From assembly GCF_002159265.1 (NCBI RefSeq), contig NZ_NFHG01000015.1, positions 1-64,000 on the forward strand: a stretch of DNA of 64,000 nt, written 5' to 3'. This document shows, piece by piece, positions 7,566-16,144 of this stretch. Numbering within the stretch: position 1 is the first letter of the stretch; every line of letters begins with the position of its first letter. The notes under the pieces were generated by a model that worked only from the letters and a program-made list of their open reading frames with translations, had not been told where the DNA came from and searched no databases. A program made the position numbers and the translations under genes. This DNA is from Flavonifractor sp. An82. Its GTDB lineage: Bacteria > Bacillota > Clostridia > Oscillospirales > Oscillospiraceae.

Positions 7566-7916
7566 TCATTTTCTCAAAATCTGATCCAGCGTTTTTCCCT
7601 TGGCCAGCTCATCCACCAGCTTGTCCAGGTAGCGGATCTCCCGCATCAGCGGGTCTTCCACCTCCTCCACCCGGATACCGCATACCTTGCCGGTAATCAG
7701 CGTGCGCTTGGGGTTCATGGCGGGGGCATTGCGGAAAAAGTCGCCGTAGCTGGTATGGGACTGCTCCAACCGGGCGATCTCCTCCGGCGTGTATCCGGTG
7801 AGCCAGGCAGTCACCTGGTCCACTTCCTCCCGGGTACGTCCCTTCTTTTCCGCTTTGTTCACCAGCAGAGGATACAGTTTTGCAAGGGGCATCTGTGTTA
7901 CATCAGCGCGGGGCAT
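7566..7916 (-). CDS. DUF2200 family protein
   Basis: A 116-residue protein from MPRADVTQMPLAKLYPLLVN through VTAWLTGYT and YGDFFRNAP to a charged C-terminus. This matches DUF2200, a family of small cytosolic proteins of unknown function. ATG 7916 is chosen because AAGGAGGTGG lies just upstream; the longer frame has none. It is monocistronic and converges with the DUF5714 operon. Confidence 0.8.
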   Translation of the reverse strand: MPRADVTQMPLAKLYPLLVNKAEKKGRTREEVDQVTAWLTGYTPEEIARLEQSHTSYGDFFRNAPAMNPKRTLITGKVCGIRVEEVEDPLMREIRYLDKLVDELAKGKTLDQILRK

Positions 7917-8054
7917 CAGGCCACCTCCTTGAGTTCCGTCGAATTCCACATGGTAGCTTCCATCAATCAGGATGTATTCAACGCCAGCTCATGGTCTTAT
8001 CATAGCACGAGCAGCCTCATCTGGCAATCAGCCGGCAGAGCACGGATAAAACAC

Positions 8055-8095
8055 TTGACAAGTGAGCACAAATCCCTATAATGAACATTGTTCAT
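8055..8095 (+). promoter_or_regulatory. Promoter and TetR operator of the 8110 gene
   Basis: TTGACA (8055-8060) and TATAAT (8077-8082) are spaced 16 bp. The palindrome ATGAACATTGTTCAT (8081-8095) overlaps the -10 and the start point, so binding would block transcription. The same palindrome recurs at 8706-8720. Confidence 0.8.
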
Positions 8096-8109
8096 ATTGA
8101 GGTGATCCC

Positions 8110-8667
8110 ATGAATACCGTTGTCACGTCAAAAGAGGATATCCTGAAAGCCAGCCGGACGCTGATCCAGAAGGAAGGCTGGTCGGCCGTCAATATCCGCT
8201 CGGTAGCGTCTGCCTGCGGGGTATCCGTCGGCTCCATCTACAACTATTTTGATTCCAAGGCCGCCCTCATGGGAGCAGTGGTGGAAAGCGTCTGGTGCGA
8301 GATCTTCCACCGACCGGAGAATGGGGCTGTATTTCAGGATACCCTGGCCTGCATCACCTGGCTGTACGGGCGGATGGAATACGGCTGCAAACAGTACCCC
8401 GGCTTCTTTTCTCTCCATTCCCTGGGCTTTCTGGGGGAAGACAAGTCGGACGGGCGGCAGAAGATGCAGCAGACCTGGCAGCACATTTTGGAGGGTCTGT
8501 GTTCTGTTCTGCGGCGGGATGCAAACGTACGGCCGGACGCCTTTACCAGGGAATTTACAGCGGAAAAATTTGCCGACCTTCTCTTCTCCCTGATGCTGTC
8601 CGCCTTGATGCGGCAGGATTATGATCCCGGGGCTGTGCTGGAGATCGTCCGCAGGACCCTCTATTAA
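8110..8667 (+). CDS. TetR/AcrR family regulator
   Basis: A 185-residue protein with a TetR-type N-terminal HTH (ILKASRTLIQKEGWSAVNIR, then CGVSVGSIYNYFDSKAAL) and a divergent helical ligand domain. It very likely represses itself and the downstream membrane-protein genes, since the palindrome TGAACAT(T/C)GTTCA lies in its own promoter and again before the gene at 8735. The inducer is unknown. A stem-loop overlapping its stop separates it from the next genes. Confidence 0.9.
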   Translation: MNTVVTSKEDILKASRTLIQKEGWSAVNIRSVASACGVSVGSIYNYFDSKAALMGAVVESVWCEIFHRPENGAVFQDTLACITWLYGRMEYGCKQYPGFFSLHSLGFLGEDKSDGRQKMQQTWQHILEGLCSVLRRDANVRPDAFTREFTAEKFADLLFSLMLSALMRQDYDPGAVLEIVRRTLY

Positions 8668-8693
8668 AATTCCCACAAACCTGTGGGAATTTT
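8666..8693 (+). terminator. Stem-loop after the TetR gene
   Basis: Arms AAAATTCCCACA and TGTGGGAATTTT with a 4-base loop start within the TAA stop codon. The U-rich 3' arm could terminate or attenuate readthrough into 8735. Confidence 0.6.
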
Positions 8694-8705
8694 ATATCCG
8701 TGAAA

Positions 8706-8720
8706 TTGAACATCGTTCAT
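8706..8720 (+). promoter_or_regulatory. Second TetR operator copy
   Basis: TTGAACATCGTTCAT differs from the operator at 8081-8095 at two positions. It lies just ahead of the ribosome site of the gene at 8735, where it could control the three membrane-protein genes. Confidence 0.7.
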
Positions 8721-8734
8721 TCAAAAGGAGGAAG

Positions 8735-9169
8735 ATGATGCACGTAAAACGAAACACCCTGCTGCTCCTGGCCTGTCTGGTATGGAGCGCGGCAGGATTC
8801 AACATCCTCCGCATTGGTCTGATGGCCTATCCGGCCTATCTGACGGTGCTGAATGCTCTGCTGTCTGTACTGGTCTTTGCCGTGTTCCAGTATTTTATTT
8901 TTGGAAAGCTGGTGAAAAAGCACACTGCCAGGATCCAGGGCTATCCGGAGGAGCGGCACTTCTTCCTGAAGTTTTTTGACGGGAAAGCCTTTGCCATCAT
9001 GGCAGTGATGATGACCGGCGGCATTGGTCTGCGGGTCAGCGGGCTTGCGCCGGAGCGGTTTATTGCCGTCTTCTATACCGGTCTGGGGGCCGCCCTTCTG
9101 CTGGCCGGACTGCTGTTCGGCAGAAACTCCGCCAAGGCGGTCCTTGGCAGCCAAAATAAATCGCAGTAA
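8735..9169 (+). CDS. Small membrane protein, four predicted TM segments
   Basis: A 144-residue protein with hydrophobic stretches near residues 8-28, 35-55, 90-110 and 115-135 and short basic loops. I do not recognise the family. Two adjacent ATG codons (8735, 8738) follow AAAAGGAGG; either could start. It is the first of three colinear membrane-protein genes behind the second TetR operator, so it probably belongs to an induced efflux or stress response. Confidence 0.6.
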   Translation: MMHVKRNTLLLLACLVWSAAGFNILRIGLMAYPAYLTVLNALLSVLVFAVFQYFIFGKLVKKHTARIQGYPEERHFFLKFFDGKAFAIMAVMMTGGIGLRVSGLAPERFIAVFYTGLGAALLLAGLLFGRNSAKAVLGSQNKSQ

Positions 9170-9184
9170 AAAGGAGAATAGATC

Positions 9185-9850
9185 ATGCAGGCAATCATGG
9201 AAACCCTGTTTGACGCGGTCTATCTGATCTCGGTCATAACCATCGGGATTCTGATGATCCGTGGCAGCAAGGGAAAGGAACAATTTCGTCTGTTCGGCTT
9301 TATGGCGGTGGTACTGGGCGCGGGCGACGCCTTCCATCTGATCCCCCGGGCCTGTGCCCTGTGTACCACAGGGCTTGAACATTATGCTGTCCCCCTGGGG
9401 CTGGGAAAATGGATCACTTCCGTCACCATGACCATTTTTTATGTACTGCTCTACTATGTGTGGCGGCAGCGGTACCACATCAAGGGGCAGAGCGGCCTCA
9501 CCGCCGCAGTGTATGTCCTGGCCGGTCTGCGGATCATTCTGTGCATGATACCGCAGAACCAGTGGTTCAGCACCGACGCCCCCCTCTCCTGGGGCATCTG
9601 GCGCAACATTCCCTTTGCCCTGATGGGCCTGCTGGTCATCGTGCTCTTTTACCGCAGCGCCAGAGCCCAGGGGGATAAGGCTTTTCGCTGGATGTGGCTG
9701 ACCATCGTGCTGAGCTTCGGCTTTTATATCCCGGTGGTATTGTGGGCAGATACCATTCCCATGATCGGAATGCTGATGATCCCCAAAACCTGCGCCTATG
9801 TGTGGACGGTGCTCATTGGCTATTTCGCCATGAAACAGGAGTGCAAGTAA
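9185..9850 (+). CDS. Multi-pass membrane protein, function unknown
   Basis: A 221-residue protein with about seven hydrophobic segments and conserved-looking polar positions in the first loop (GAGDAFHLIPRACALCTTG) and in a later helix (IPMIGMLMIPKTCAYVW). No named family recognised. It lies 15 bp after the preceding gene and 13 bp before the DUF2871 gene, so the three are cotranscribed. Confidence 0.6.
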   Translation: MQAIMETLFDAVYLISVITIGILMIRGSKGKEQFRLFGFMAVVLGAGDAFHLIPRACALCTTGLEHYAVPLGLGKWITSVTMTIFYVLLYYVWRQRYHIKGQSGLTAAVYVLAGLRIILCMIPQNQWFSTDAPLSWGIWRNIPFALMGLLVIVLFYRSARAQGDKAFRWMWLTIVLSFGFYIPVVLWADTIPMIGMLMIPKTCAYVWTVLIGYFAMKQECK

Positions 9851-9863
9851 AGGAGGAAACTAT

Positions 9864-10271
9864 ATGAAGCGTTACATCAATACCGCGCTGCTGTACGCTA
9901 TCCTGGCCATGGCAGGCGGCGTATTTTACCGGGAGTTCACCAAATTCAGCGGCTTTACCGCCAAAACCACCCTCTCCGTGGTACACGCCCACTACTTTCT
10001 GCTGGGGATGGTGTTTTTCCTGCTGCTGCTTTTGCTGGAAAAGAACTTTTTCTTTACCGGTCCCAAAACCGGCCGGGTGCTGGTCCTCTATCATGTGGGG
10101 CTGAACCTGACTGCCGTGATGCTGGTGGTACGGGGTGTAGTCCAGGTCCTGGGCACCCCGCTGTCCACCGGCATGAGCGCCGCCATCTCCGGCATGGCCG
10201 GGATCGGACACATTTTGCTGGGCGTCAGTCTGGTACTTCTGCTGGCGCAGATCCGGCGCAGCATAAAATGA
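9864..10271 (+). CDS. DUF2871 family membrane protein
   Basis: A 135-residue protein with four TM segments. The pattern AMAGGVFYREFTKFSGF, then a His-containing helix (VVHAHYFLLGMVFFLLLLLLE) and a second His/Asn helix (YHVGLNLTAVMLVVRG) is characteristic of DUF2871. The conserved buried His residues suggest heme or metal binding, but no role is known. It is the last gene of the TetR-linked operon. Confidence 0.75.
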   Translation: MKRYINTALLYAILAMAGGVFYREFTKFSGFTAKTTLSVVHAHYFLLGMVFFLLLLLLEKNFFFTGPKTGRVLVLYHVGLNLTAVMLVVRGVVQVLGTPLSTGMSAAISGMAGIGHILLGVSLVLLLAQIRRSIK

Positions 10272-10279
10272 AATCAGAC

Positions 10280-10314
10280 AAGGGGCTGGTACTGCGGCGC
10301 AGTACCAGCCCCTT
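10280..10314. terminator. Bidirectional terminator hairpin
   Basis: Arms of 16 bp (starting AAGGGGCTGGTACTGC) enclose a 3-base loop. It lies between the DUF2871 gene and the convergent ABC exporter gene and could serve both. Confidence 0.7.
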
Positions 10315-10330
10315 ATGCTTTCAATTCCAA

Positions 10331-12217
10331 TCAACCCGCCTGTTCAGCCAGGTTTCCGGTGTACAGCTGATAATATTTGCCTTTCTTCTCCATCAGCTGG
10401 TCGTGGGTTCCCCGCTCGATGATGCGGCCCTGATCCATGACCATGATACAGTCGGAGTTGCGCACCGTGGACAGCCGGTGGGCAATGACAAAGGTGGTGC
10501 GCCCGCACATAAGGGCGTCCATGCCGTCCTGCACTAGCTTCTCGGTGCGGGTATCGATAGAGGAGGTCGCCTCGTCCAGAATGAGCACCGGCGGGTCGGC
10601 CACCGCCGCCCGGGCAATGGCCAGCAGCTGCCGCTGGCCCTGGGAGAGGTTGGCGCCGTCTCCGGTGAGCATGGTGTCATACCCGTCGGGCAGCCGGCGG
10701 ATAAAGCCGTCGGCATTGGCCAGCTGGGCCGCCGCGATACACTCCTCATCTGTGGCCTCCAGATTTCCGTAGCGGATGTTGTCCATCACTGTGCCGGTAA
10801 ACAGGTGGGTATCCTGAAGCACGATGCCCAGGGAGCGGCGCAGGTCCGCCTTCTTGATCTTATTGATGTTGATGCCATCATAGCGGATCTTGCCATCGGC
10901 GATGTCATAGAAGCGGTTGATCAGATTGGTGATGGTGGTCTTGCCGGCGCCGGTGGCCCCCACGAAGGCGATCTTCTGCCCCGGCTCAGCCCACAGGCTG
11001 ATGTTGTGGAGCACGATCTTGTCCGGCGTGTACCCGAAGTCCACATCGTCAAAGACCACACTTCCCTCCAGCCTGGTATAGGTAACGGTGCCGTCCGCCT
11101 TATGGGGATGCCGCCAGGCCCAAACATTGGTACGCTCCGTGGTCTCGCTGAGTTGACCGTCCGCCCCCTCTTTGGCGTTGACCAGCTCCACATAGCCCTC
11201 GTCCTCCTCCGGCTTCTGGTCCATCAGTTCAAAGACACGCTGGGCGCCGGCGGCGGCGGTGACCACGAAGTTGACCTGCTGGCTGACCTGGGTAATGGGC
11301 TGGGTAAAGCTCTTGTTCAGGCCCACAAAGGTGACCACCGTACCCAGGGTCACACCGGCCAGGCCGTTGATGGCCAGCAGGGCGCCTACAATGGCTACCA
11401 GGGCATAGCTGAGCCAGCCGATATTGGCGTTGATGGGCATGAGCAGGTTGGCATAGCGGTTGGCCTTATTGGCGCTCTCCCGCAGCGCCTCGTTCACCTT
11501 GTGGAAATCATCCATGGCGGCCTGTTCATGGCAGAATACCTTGACTACCTTCTGTCCGTCCAGCATCTCCTCAATGAAGCCGTCCACAATACCCAGATCC
11601 CGCTGCTGTCTGACGTAATATTTACCGGAAAGCCGGGAAAAACGTGAGGTGACCAGCAGCATCACGATGGCAGTGGCCACCGAAATGATGGTCAGGAAGG
11701 GGTTGAGCAGCAGCATGGTCACCAGAGTAGCCACCATGGTGATGCCGGAGTTGATGACCTGGGGAATGCTCTGGCTGATCAGCTGCCGCAGGGTGTCCGC
11801 GTCGTTGGTGTAGACCGACATGATATCGCCGTGGGCGTGGGTGTCAAAGTACTGGATGGGCAGGGCCTCCATACTGCGGAACAGATCGTCCCGCAGGTGT
11901 CGCATGGTGCCCTGGCTGATATTGACCATAATGCGGTTGTAGCCAAAGCCCGCCACCACACCGGCCAGCATAACGAAGGCCAGCTTCACGATATCGGCCG
12001 CCAGGCCGCTGAAGTCCCGGGAACCGCTGCTCAGCATGGGCACGATGTAGTCATCCACCAGGGTCTGGGGAAAAGTGGCCGCCACCACGGTGGCCACGGC
12101 GGACACCAGGATGCATAGGATGACCGCCAGAAAAACCGGTCCGTAAAAGCGGAGCATATAGCGGAGCACCCGGTTGAGTACCCCGGCAGACCGGGGCTTT
12201 TGTTGGGTTTGGGTCAT
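10331..12217 (-). CDS. ABC exporter half-transporter, catalytically competent subunit
   Basis: A 628-residue TMD-NBD protein. Six TM helices occupy roughly residues 30-330. The NBD has Walker A GATGAGKTT, signature LSQGQRQ and Walker B ILDEATSSID with an intact catalytic Glu, then the switch His in VIAHRLS. A linker of about 60 hydrophilic residues precedes the NBD. ATG 12217 follows GGAGG. It is downstream of a second half-transporter (12237) with a degenerate Walker B, so the two should form a heterodimeric multidrug-type exporter. Confidence 0.88.
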   Translation of the reverse strand: MTQTQQKPRSAGVLNRVLRYMLRFYGPVFLAVILCILVSAVATVVAATFPQTLVDDYIVPMLSSGSRDFSGLAADIVKLAFVMLAGVVAGFGYNRIMVNISQGTMRHLRDDLFRSMEALPIQYFDTHAHGDIMSVYTNDADTLRQLISQSIPQVINSGITMVATLVTMLLLNPFLTIISVATAIVMLLVTSRFSRLSGKYYVRQQRDLGIVDGFIEEMLDGQKVVKVFCHEQAAMDDFHKVNEALRESANKANRYANLLMPINANIGWLSYALVAIVGALLAINGLAGVTLGTVVTFVGLNKSFTQPITQVSQQVNFVVTAAAGAQRVFELMDQKPEEDEGYVELVNAKEGADGQLSETTERTNVWAWRHPHKADGTVTYTRLEGSVVFDDVDFGYTPDKIVLHNISLWAEPGQKIAFVGATGAGKTTITNLINRFYDIADGKIRYDGININKIKKADLRRSLGIVLQDTHLFTGTVMDNIRYGNLEATDEECIAAAQLANADGFIRRLPDGYDTMLTGDGANLSQGQRQLLAIARAAVADPPVLILDEATSSIDTRTEKLVQDGMDALMCGRTTFVIAHRLSTVRNSDCIMVMDQGRIIERGTHDQLMEKKGKYYQLYTGNLAEQAG

Positions 12218-12236
12218 AAACGAGTCCTCCTTCTTC

Positions 12237-13976
12237 TTACGCAGGCTGGTCGAAGTCGCCGCCGCCCTTGATCTGAGATTCGTAGATCTCCCGGTAGATG
12301 GCGTTATTCTCCAGCAGATGTTCATGGATATCAAAGCCGTTGACACGGCCCTCGTCCAGCACCAGGATCCGGTCGGCATGCTCCACACTGGACACACGCT
12401 GGGCAATGATGATCTTGGTGGTGCCGGGAATGTTCTCGGCAAAGGCGGCCCGGATCCTGGCGTCGGTGGTGGTATCCACCGCGCTGGTGGAGTCGTCCAG
12501 AATGAGGACCTTGGGCTTTTTCAGCAGCGCCCGGGCAATGCACAGCCGCTGCTTCTGGCCACCGGACACATTGGCGCCTCCCCGCTCGATGCGGGTCTGA
12601 TAGCCGTCGGGGAACCGGTCGATAAACTCATCGGCGCAGGCGGCCCGGCAGGCCTGGACGCACTCCTCTTCCGTGGCCTCCGGATTGCCCCAGCGCAGGT
12701 TGTCCAGGATGGTACCTGAGAACAACGTGTTCTTCTGGAGCACCACTGAAACCTGATTGCGCAGGGCCTCCATGTCGTACTGCCGCACATCCAGTCCGCC
12801 CACCCTGACGGCTCCCTCGCTGACGTCGTACAGGCGGCAGATCAGGTTGACCAGGCTGCTCTTGCCCGAGCCGGTACCGCCGATGACGCCGATGGTCTCG
12901 CCGGATTTGATGTGCAGGTCGATGTCGGACAGGGCGTTCTTCCCGCTGCCCTGCTTGTAGGAGAAGCTGACGTGATCGAAGTCGATGGAACCGTCGGCTA
13001 CCTCCAGCACCGGCTTTTCCGGCTCCTTCAGGTCGGGGGTCTCAGTGAGCACCTGGCTGATCCGGCGGATGCTGGCCATGGACATGGAGATCATGACCAC
13101 CACCACGGAGAGCATCATCAGGCTCATAAGCAGGGACATGATGTAGCTGAACAAACTGGTCAGGTCGCCGGTGGTCATGGTGCCGCTTACGATGAACTGG
13201 GCCCCCAGCCAGGAGGCGGAGATAATGCAGAAGTAGACCGCCAGCATCATGGCAGGACTGTTGAAGGCCAGCAGGCCCTCCGCCTTGACGAACAGCTGAT
13301 ACAGCTTGGCCGAGGCCTTGGAGAACTTCTGATTCTCGTACTCTTCCCGGACAAAGGCCTTGACCACCCGGATGGCGGACACATTCTCCTGGACACTGGC
13401 ATTCAGGTCGTCGTATTTCTGAAACACCCGGTTGAAGATCTTCAACGTGACCACCATAATGGCCCCCAGCACCACCACCAGGAAAACCACCGCCACCAGG
13501 AACATCAGACTCATGGGCGGGCTGATGAGCAGGCACATCACGTAGCTGAAAATGAGCATCAGAGGGGCCCGTACCGCGATACGGATCACCATCATGAAAG
13601 CGTTCTGCACATTGGTGATGTCGGTAGTCATGCGGGTCACCAGGCCGGGCACGCTGAATTTGTCGGTGTTGGAAAAGGAGAAGGTCTGGATCTTGGCATA
13701 GATGGCCTCCCGCAGGTTGGCTGACAGGCCTGAAGATGCGCTGGCGGCAAATTTGCCTGCCAGTGCGCCAAAGGTCAGACTGAACAGGGCCAGGACCACC
13801 ATAACGGCGCCGTAGCGGTACACTACCGACAGATTGGCGGCCTCCAGGCCCTGGTCAATGATAATGGCGGTGATGACGGGCAGGAGGATCTCCATCAAAA
13901 CCTCCAGCGCCGCCATGGCGATACACAGGAAGGTATCCTTGCGATACCTCCCCAGTTGGTGCAATACTTGTTTCAC
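12237..13976 (-). CDS. ABC exporter half-transporter, degenerate ATPase site
   Basis: A 579-residue TMD-NBD protein with Walker A GGTGSGKSS, signature VSGGQKQR and Walker B ILDDSTSAVD, in which the catalytic Glu is replaced by Asp. The switch region reads IIAQRVSSV, with Gln in place of His. Such asymmetry is typical of LmrCD/TM287-288-type heterodimers. Start is GTG at 13976, overlapping the MarR stop (GTGA), so it is coupled to the regulator. Substrates are unknown. Confidence 0.88.
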   Translation of the reverse strand: MKQVLHQLGRYRKDTFLCIAMAALEVLMEILLPVITAIIIDQGLEAANLSVVYRYGAVMVVLALFSLTFGALAGKFAASASSGLSANLREAIYAKIQTFSFSNTDKFSVPGLVTRMTTDITNVQNAFMMVIRIAVRAPLMLIFSYVMCLLISPPMSLMFLVAVVFLVVVLGAIMVVTLKIFNRVFQKYDDLNASVQENVSAIRVVKAFVREEYENQKFSKASAKLYQLFVKAEGLLAFNSPAMMLAVYFCIISASWLGAQFIVSGTMTTGDLTSLFSYIMSLLMSLMMLSVVVVMISMSMASIRRISQVLTETPDLKEPEKPVLEVADGSIDFDHVSFSYKQGSGKNALSDIDLHIKSGETIGVIGGTGSGKSSLVNLICRLYDVSEGAVRVGGLDVRQYDMEALRNQVSVVLQKNTLFSGTILDNLRWGNPEATEEECVQACRAACADEFIDRFPDGYQTRIERGGANVSGGQKQRLCIARALLKKPKVLILDDSTSAVDTTTDARIRAAFAENIPGTTKIIIAQRVSSVEHADRILVLDEGRVNGFDIHEHLLENNAIYREIYESQIKGGGDFDQPA

Positions 13977-14440
13977 GTTGCCGATGCCTCCCTTTTGCTA
14001 TGTGTCTGGAACGTCCGCAGATTGTGCAGCATGCGCTTTTGCAGACAGTCCAGAGTGGACAGTTCCTCCGGAGAGAAGCCCTGATAGAGCTGGTCCTCCA
14101 CATCCCGGACCGAGCTGGCCAAAAGATTCTGTACACGGCGGCCCTTCTCCGTACTGAAGAGCAGCCGGCGGCGGTCGTCTTCCAGACAGGGCTCCATCCG
14201 TATGTACCCCTTCTCTCGCAGCCGCTTCACCAGATTGGAGATGGTGGCCTTGGAATAGCCGCTGGCCTGATGCAGTTCGGTCACCGAAATGCCTCCATCC
14301 CCGTGCCGGAGCAGGTAGAGCAGCATCTGAGCCTGTACGCCGGTCATCCCGGCCTGGTCCAGACACCGGTTGGCCATCTGCTCCATCTGAATGCTGATCT
14401 GCCGGCTATCCCGGGCCAATCGGCTCCGATCCACTGTCAT
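13973..14440 (-). CDS. MarR family regulator of the ABC exporter
   Basis: A 155-residue winged-helix protein. The recognition region reads SVTELHQASGYSKATISNLVKRL and the wing EDDRRRLLFSTEKG has the DxRxxR pattern of MarR proteins. It is the first gene of the operon and overlaps the exporter gene, so it probably represses the operon until a toxic ligand binds. A near-palindrome TTAGGTACCTTA at 14479-14490 in its promoter region is a candidate operator. Confidence 0.88.
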   Translation of the reverse strand: MTVDRSRLARDSRQISIQMEQMANRCLDQAGMTGVQAQMLLYLLRHGDGGISVTELHQASGYSKATISNLVKRLREKGYIRMEPCLEDDRRRLLFSTEKGRRVQNLLASSVRDVEDQLYQGFSPEELSTLDCLQKRMLHNLRTFQTHSKREASAT

Positions 14441-14607
14441 AGTTGGCTCCCTCCTTTGGATTGATCCGGGGTGAATTGTTAGGTACCTTACTATTTATAG
14501 CACAGCATCTCTTGCATGTGAAATTCAAATCTGTTATGATCTATAAAGAACTTTTATCGTTTTTCTGCATTGTACAAAAAGGCTCCATTCGTTGGGAGGG
14601 AAGTTGG

Positions 14608-15504
14608 TTGAATACCACACAACTGGAGTGTTTTCTGGCGGTAGCCGATTGCCTGAATTTTTCCCGGGCTGCGGAGCAGCTGCGAATTACCCAGCCCGCC
14701 GTCAGCCATCAGATCCGCACCCTGGAGGACGAGCTGGGGGTCCAACTGTTCAGCCGTACCAGCAAAACGGTGCGGCTGACCCAGGAGGGGCATATGTTTC
14801 TGCAATATGCCGGGGAAATCCTCAAGCTGACCGGTATCTCCAAGGCCCGGGTCAAGCAGTCCCATACAGGCCAGGCCGCCCGGCTGGAGATCGGCTATCG
14901 CAGCGCCTCCGACCTCTCCCTCATCCGCCCCGCTCTGGACCGTCTCCGGCAGGAGGCTCCTCACATCATGCCCCTGCTGCGGTTCTTTCCCTTCAGCGGG
15001 CTGGACAATCTTCTGGCTGAGGGGGAGATCCAGATGATGTTCACCTTCCAGGAGAACACCCCCAAGAACAGTGTATACCGGGAACTGGTGCGCTGTCCCG
15101 TGGTCTGTGTCTGTCGGGCGGACCATCCGCTGGCCCACAAAGAACAGGTGACGCTGGAGACCCTCAAGGGCGCCGGACGCATCGCCGCCTGCCGTCCTCC
15201 CGCCTGCACCAACTCTCTCTTTGCCATCCAGGGGCAGCTGGTCACAGCCGGCGGCCCGGACCATGTGATTTTCTGTGAGACTCAGGAAGCACTCTTTGCC
15301 ATGGTGGACACAGGATACGCCTTTGCGGTGATTGCCGACTTCCCCCAGCTGCACCAGCCCGGACTATGCTATCTCCCCCTGCCGGAATTTCCCGCGCTCT
15401 CCTTCGGCGCGGCGTGCAGCAGCGGCAACCGCAGCCCGGCGCTGCGCACCTTCCTCCGCCTGTTGGAGAAAACACTCTGTCCGGAAGAAGGTAAGCACCC
15501 ATGA
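14608..15504 (+). CDS. LysR family regulator
   Basis: A 298-residue LysR-type regulator with an N-terminal winged HTH (LECFLAVADCLNFSRAAEQL, ITQPAVSHQIRTLEDELG) and a periplasmic-binding-protein-like effector domain. A TTG start at 14608 is chosen: GGAGGG lies eight bases upstream and it places the HTH at the usual distance from the N-terminus, whereas earlier in-frame starts add about 55 untypical residues. Divergent from the MarR/ABC operon; its stop overlaps the exonuclease start by four bases. Target unknown. Confidence 0.82.
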   Translation: MNTTQLECFLAVADCLNFSRAAEQLRITQPAVSHQIRTLEDELGVQLFSRTSKTVRLTQEGHMFLQYAGEILKLTGISKARVKQSHTGQAARLEIGYRSASDLSLIRPALDRLRQEAPHIMPLLRFFPFSGLDNLLAEGEIQMMFTFQENTPKNSVYRELVRCPVVCVCRADHPLAHKEQVTLETLKGAGRIAACRPPACTNSLFAIQGQLVTAGGPDHVIFCETQEALFAMVDTGYAFAVIADFPQLHQPGLCYLPLPEFPALSFGAACSSGNRSPALRTFLRLLEKTLCPEEGKHP

Positions 15505-16073
15505 ACCATCGATACATCGCCTTTGACGTGGAAACTCCCAACTACGCCAACGACCGCATGAGCGCTATCGGTATCACTGTGGTGGACCATGGCGCGGTGG
15601 TTGCCGAATATGAGACACTGGTCAATCCGGAATGCGGATTTGACTCCTTCAACATCGCTCTGACCGGCATCACCCCGGAGATGACCGCCCACAAGCCCCC
15701 CTTCCCCTCCCTGTGGCGGGAGATCGAGCCGCTGATGAGCAGCGGCCTGCTCATTGCCCACAACGCCCCCTTTGATATGTCCGTCCTGGCCAAATGCCTC
15801 CGGGACTACGGTATCTCCTGGCGTCCCACCGTCCCCTACGCCTGCACCTGCCAGATGAGCCGCCGCCTGCTGCCCCAGCTGCCCAATCACCGGCTGAATA
15901 CGCTGTGTCAGTACCTGGGTCTGGAGCTGGACCACCACCGGGCAGGCAGCGACAGCCGGGCCTGCGGCGAGATCCTGCTGCACTGCCTGCGCTCCGGCGG
16001 CACGGTAGACCCCTTCCTGCGCACCTATGATCTGACCCAGATCCGCACGCTGCCCGCCCGGCGCAAGGGATAA
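15501..16073 (+). CDS. DnaQ-like 3'-5' exonuclease
   Basis: A 190-residue DEDD exonuclease. Motif Exo I is FDVET (8-12), Exo II includes HNAPFDM, and Exo III is HRAGSDSRA, giving a DEDDh arrangement. It resembles the epsilon proofreading domain but is free-standing, so it probably acts in repair or in trimming nucleic acids. The ATG overlaps the LysR stop. Confidence 0.85.
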   Translation: MNHRYIAFDVETPNYANDRMSAIGITVVDHGAVVAEYETLVNPECGFDSFNIALTGITPEMTAHKPPFPSLWREIEPLMSSGLLIAHNAPFDMSVLAKCLRDYGISWRPTVPYACTCQMSRRLLPQLPNHRLNTLCQYLGLELDHHRAGSDSRACGEILLHCLRSGGTVDPFLRTYDLTQIRTLPARRKG

Positions 16074-16088
16074 AAGGCAGCAAAAAGA

Positions 16089-16124
16089 GGCCCGGCCTTC
16101 CTTAACGGAAGGCCGGGCCTTTTT
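16089..16124. terminator. Bidirectional terminator between exonuclease and flavonoid operon
   Basis: The 13-bp arms GGCCCGGCCTTCC and GGAAGGCCGGGCC with a 5-base loop are followed by TTTTT on the plus strand and preceded by AAAAA, so the hairpin works for both convergent transcripts. Confidence 0.85.
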
Positions 16125-16144
16125 GCAGGTATCTCAGGAGCGGC

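Noticed and set aside
13834-14157. A small plus-strand gene between the exporter and MarR genes
   Set aside because: No ribosome site, Cys/Pro/Ser-rich translation, and it overlaps two well-supported minus-strand genes.
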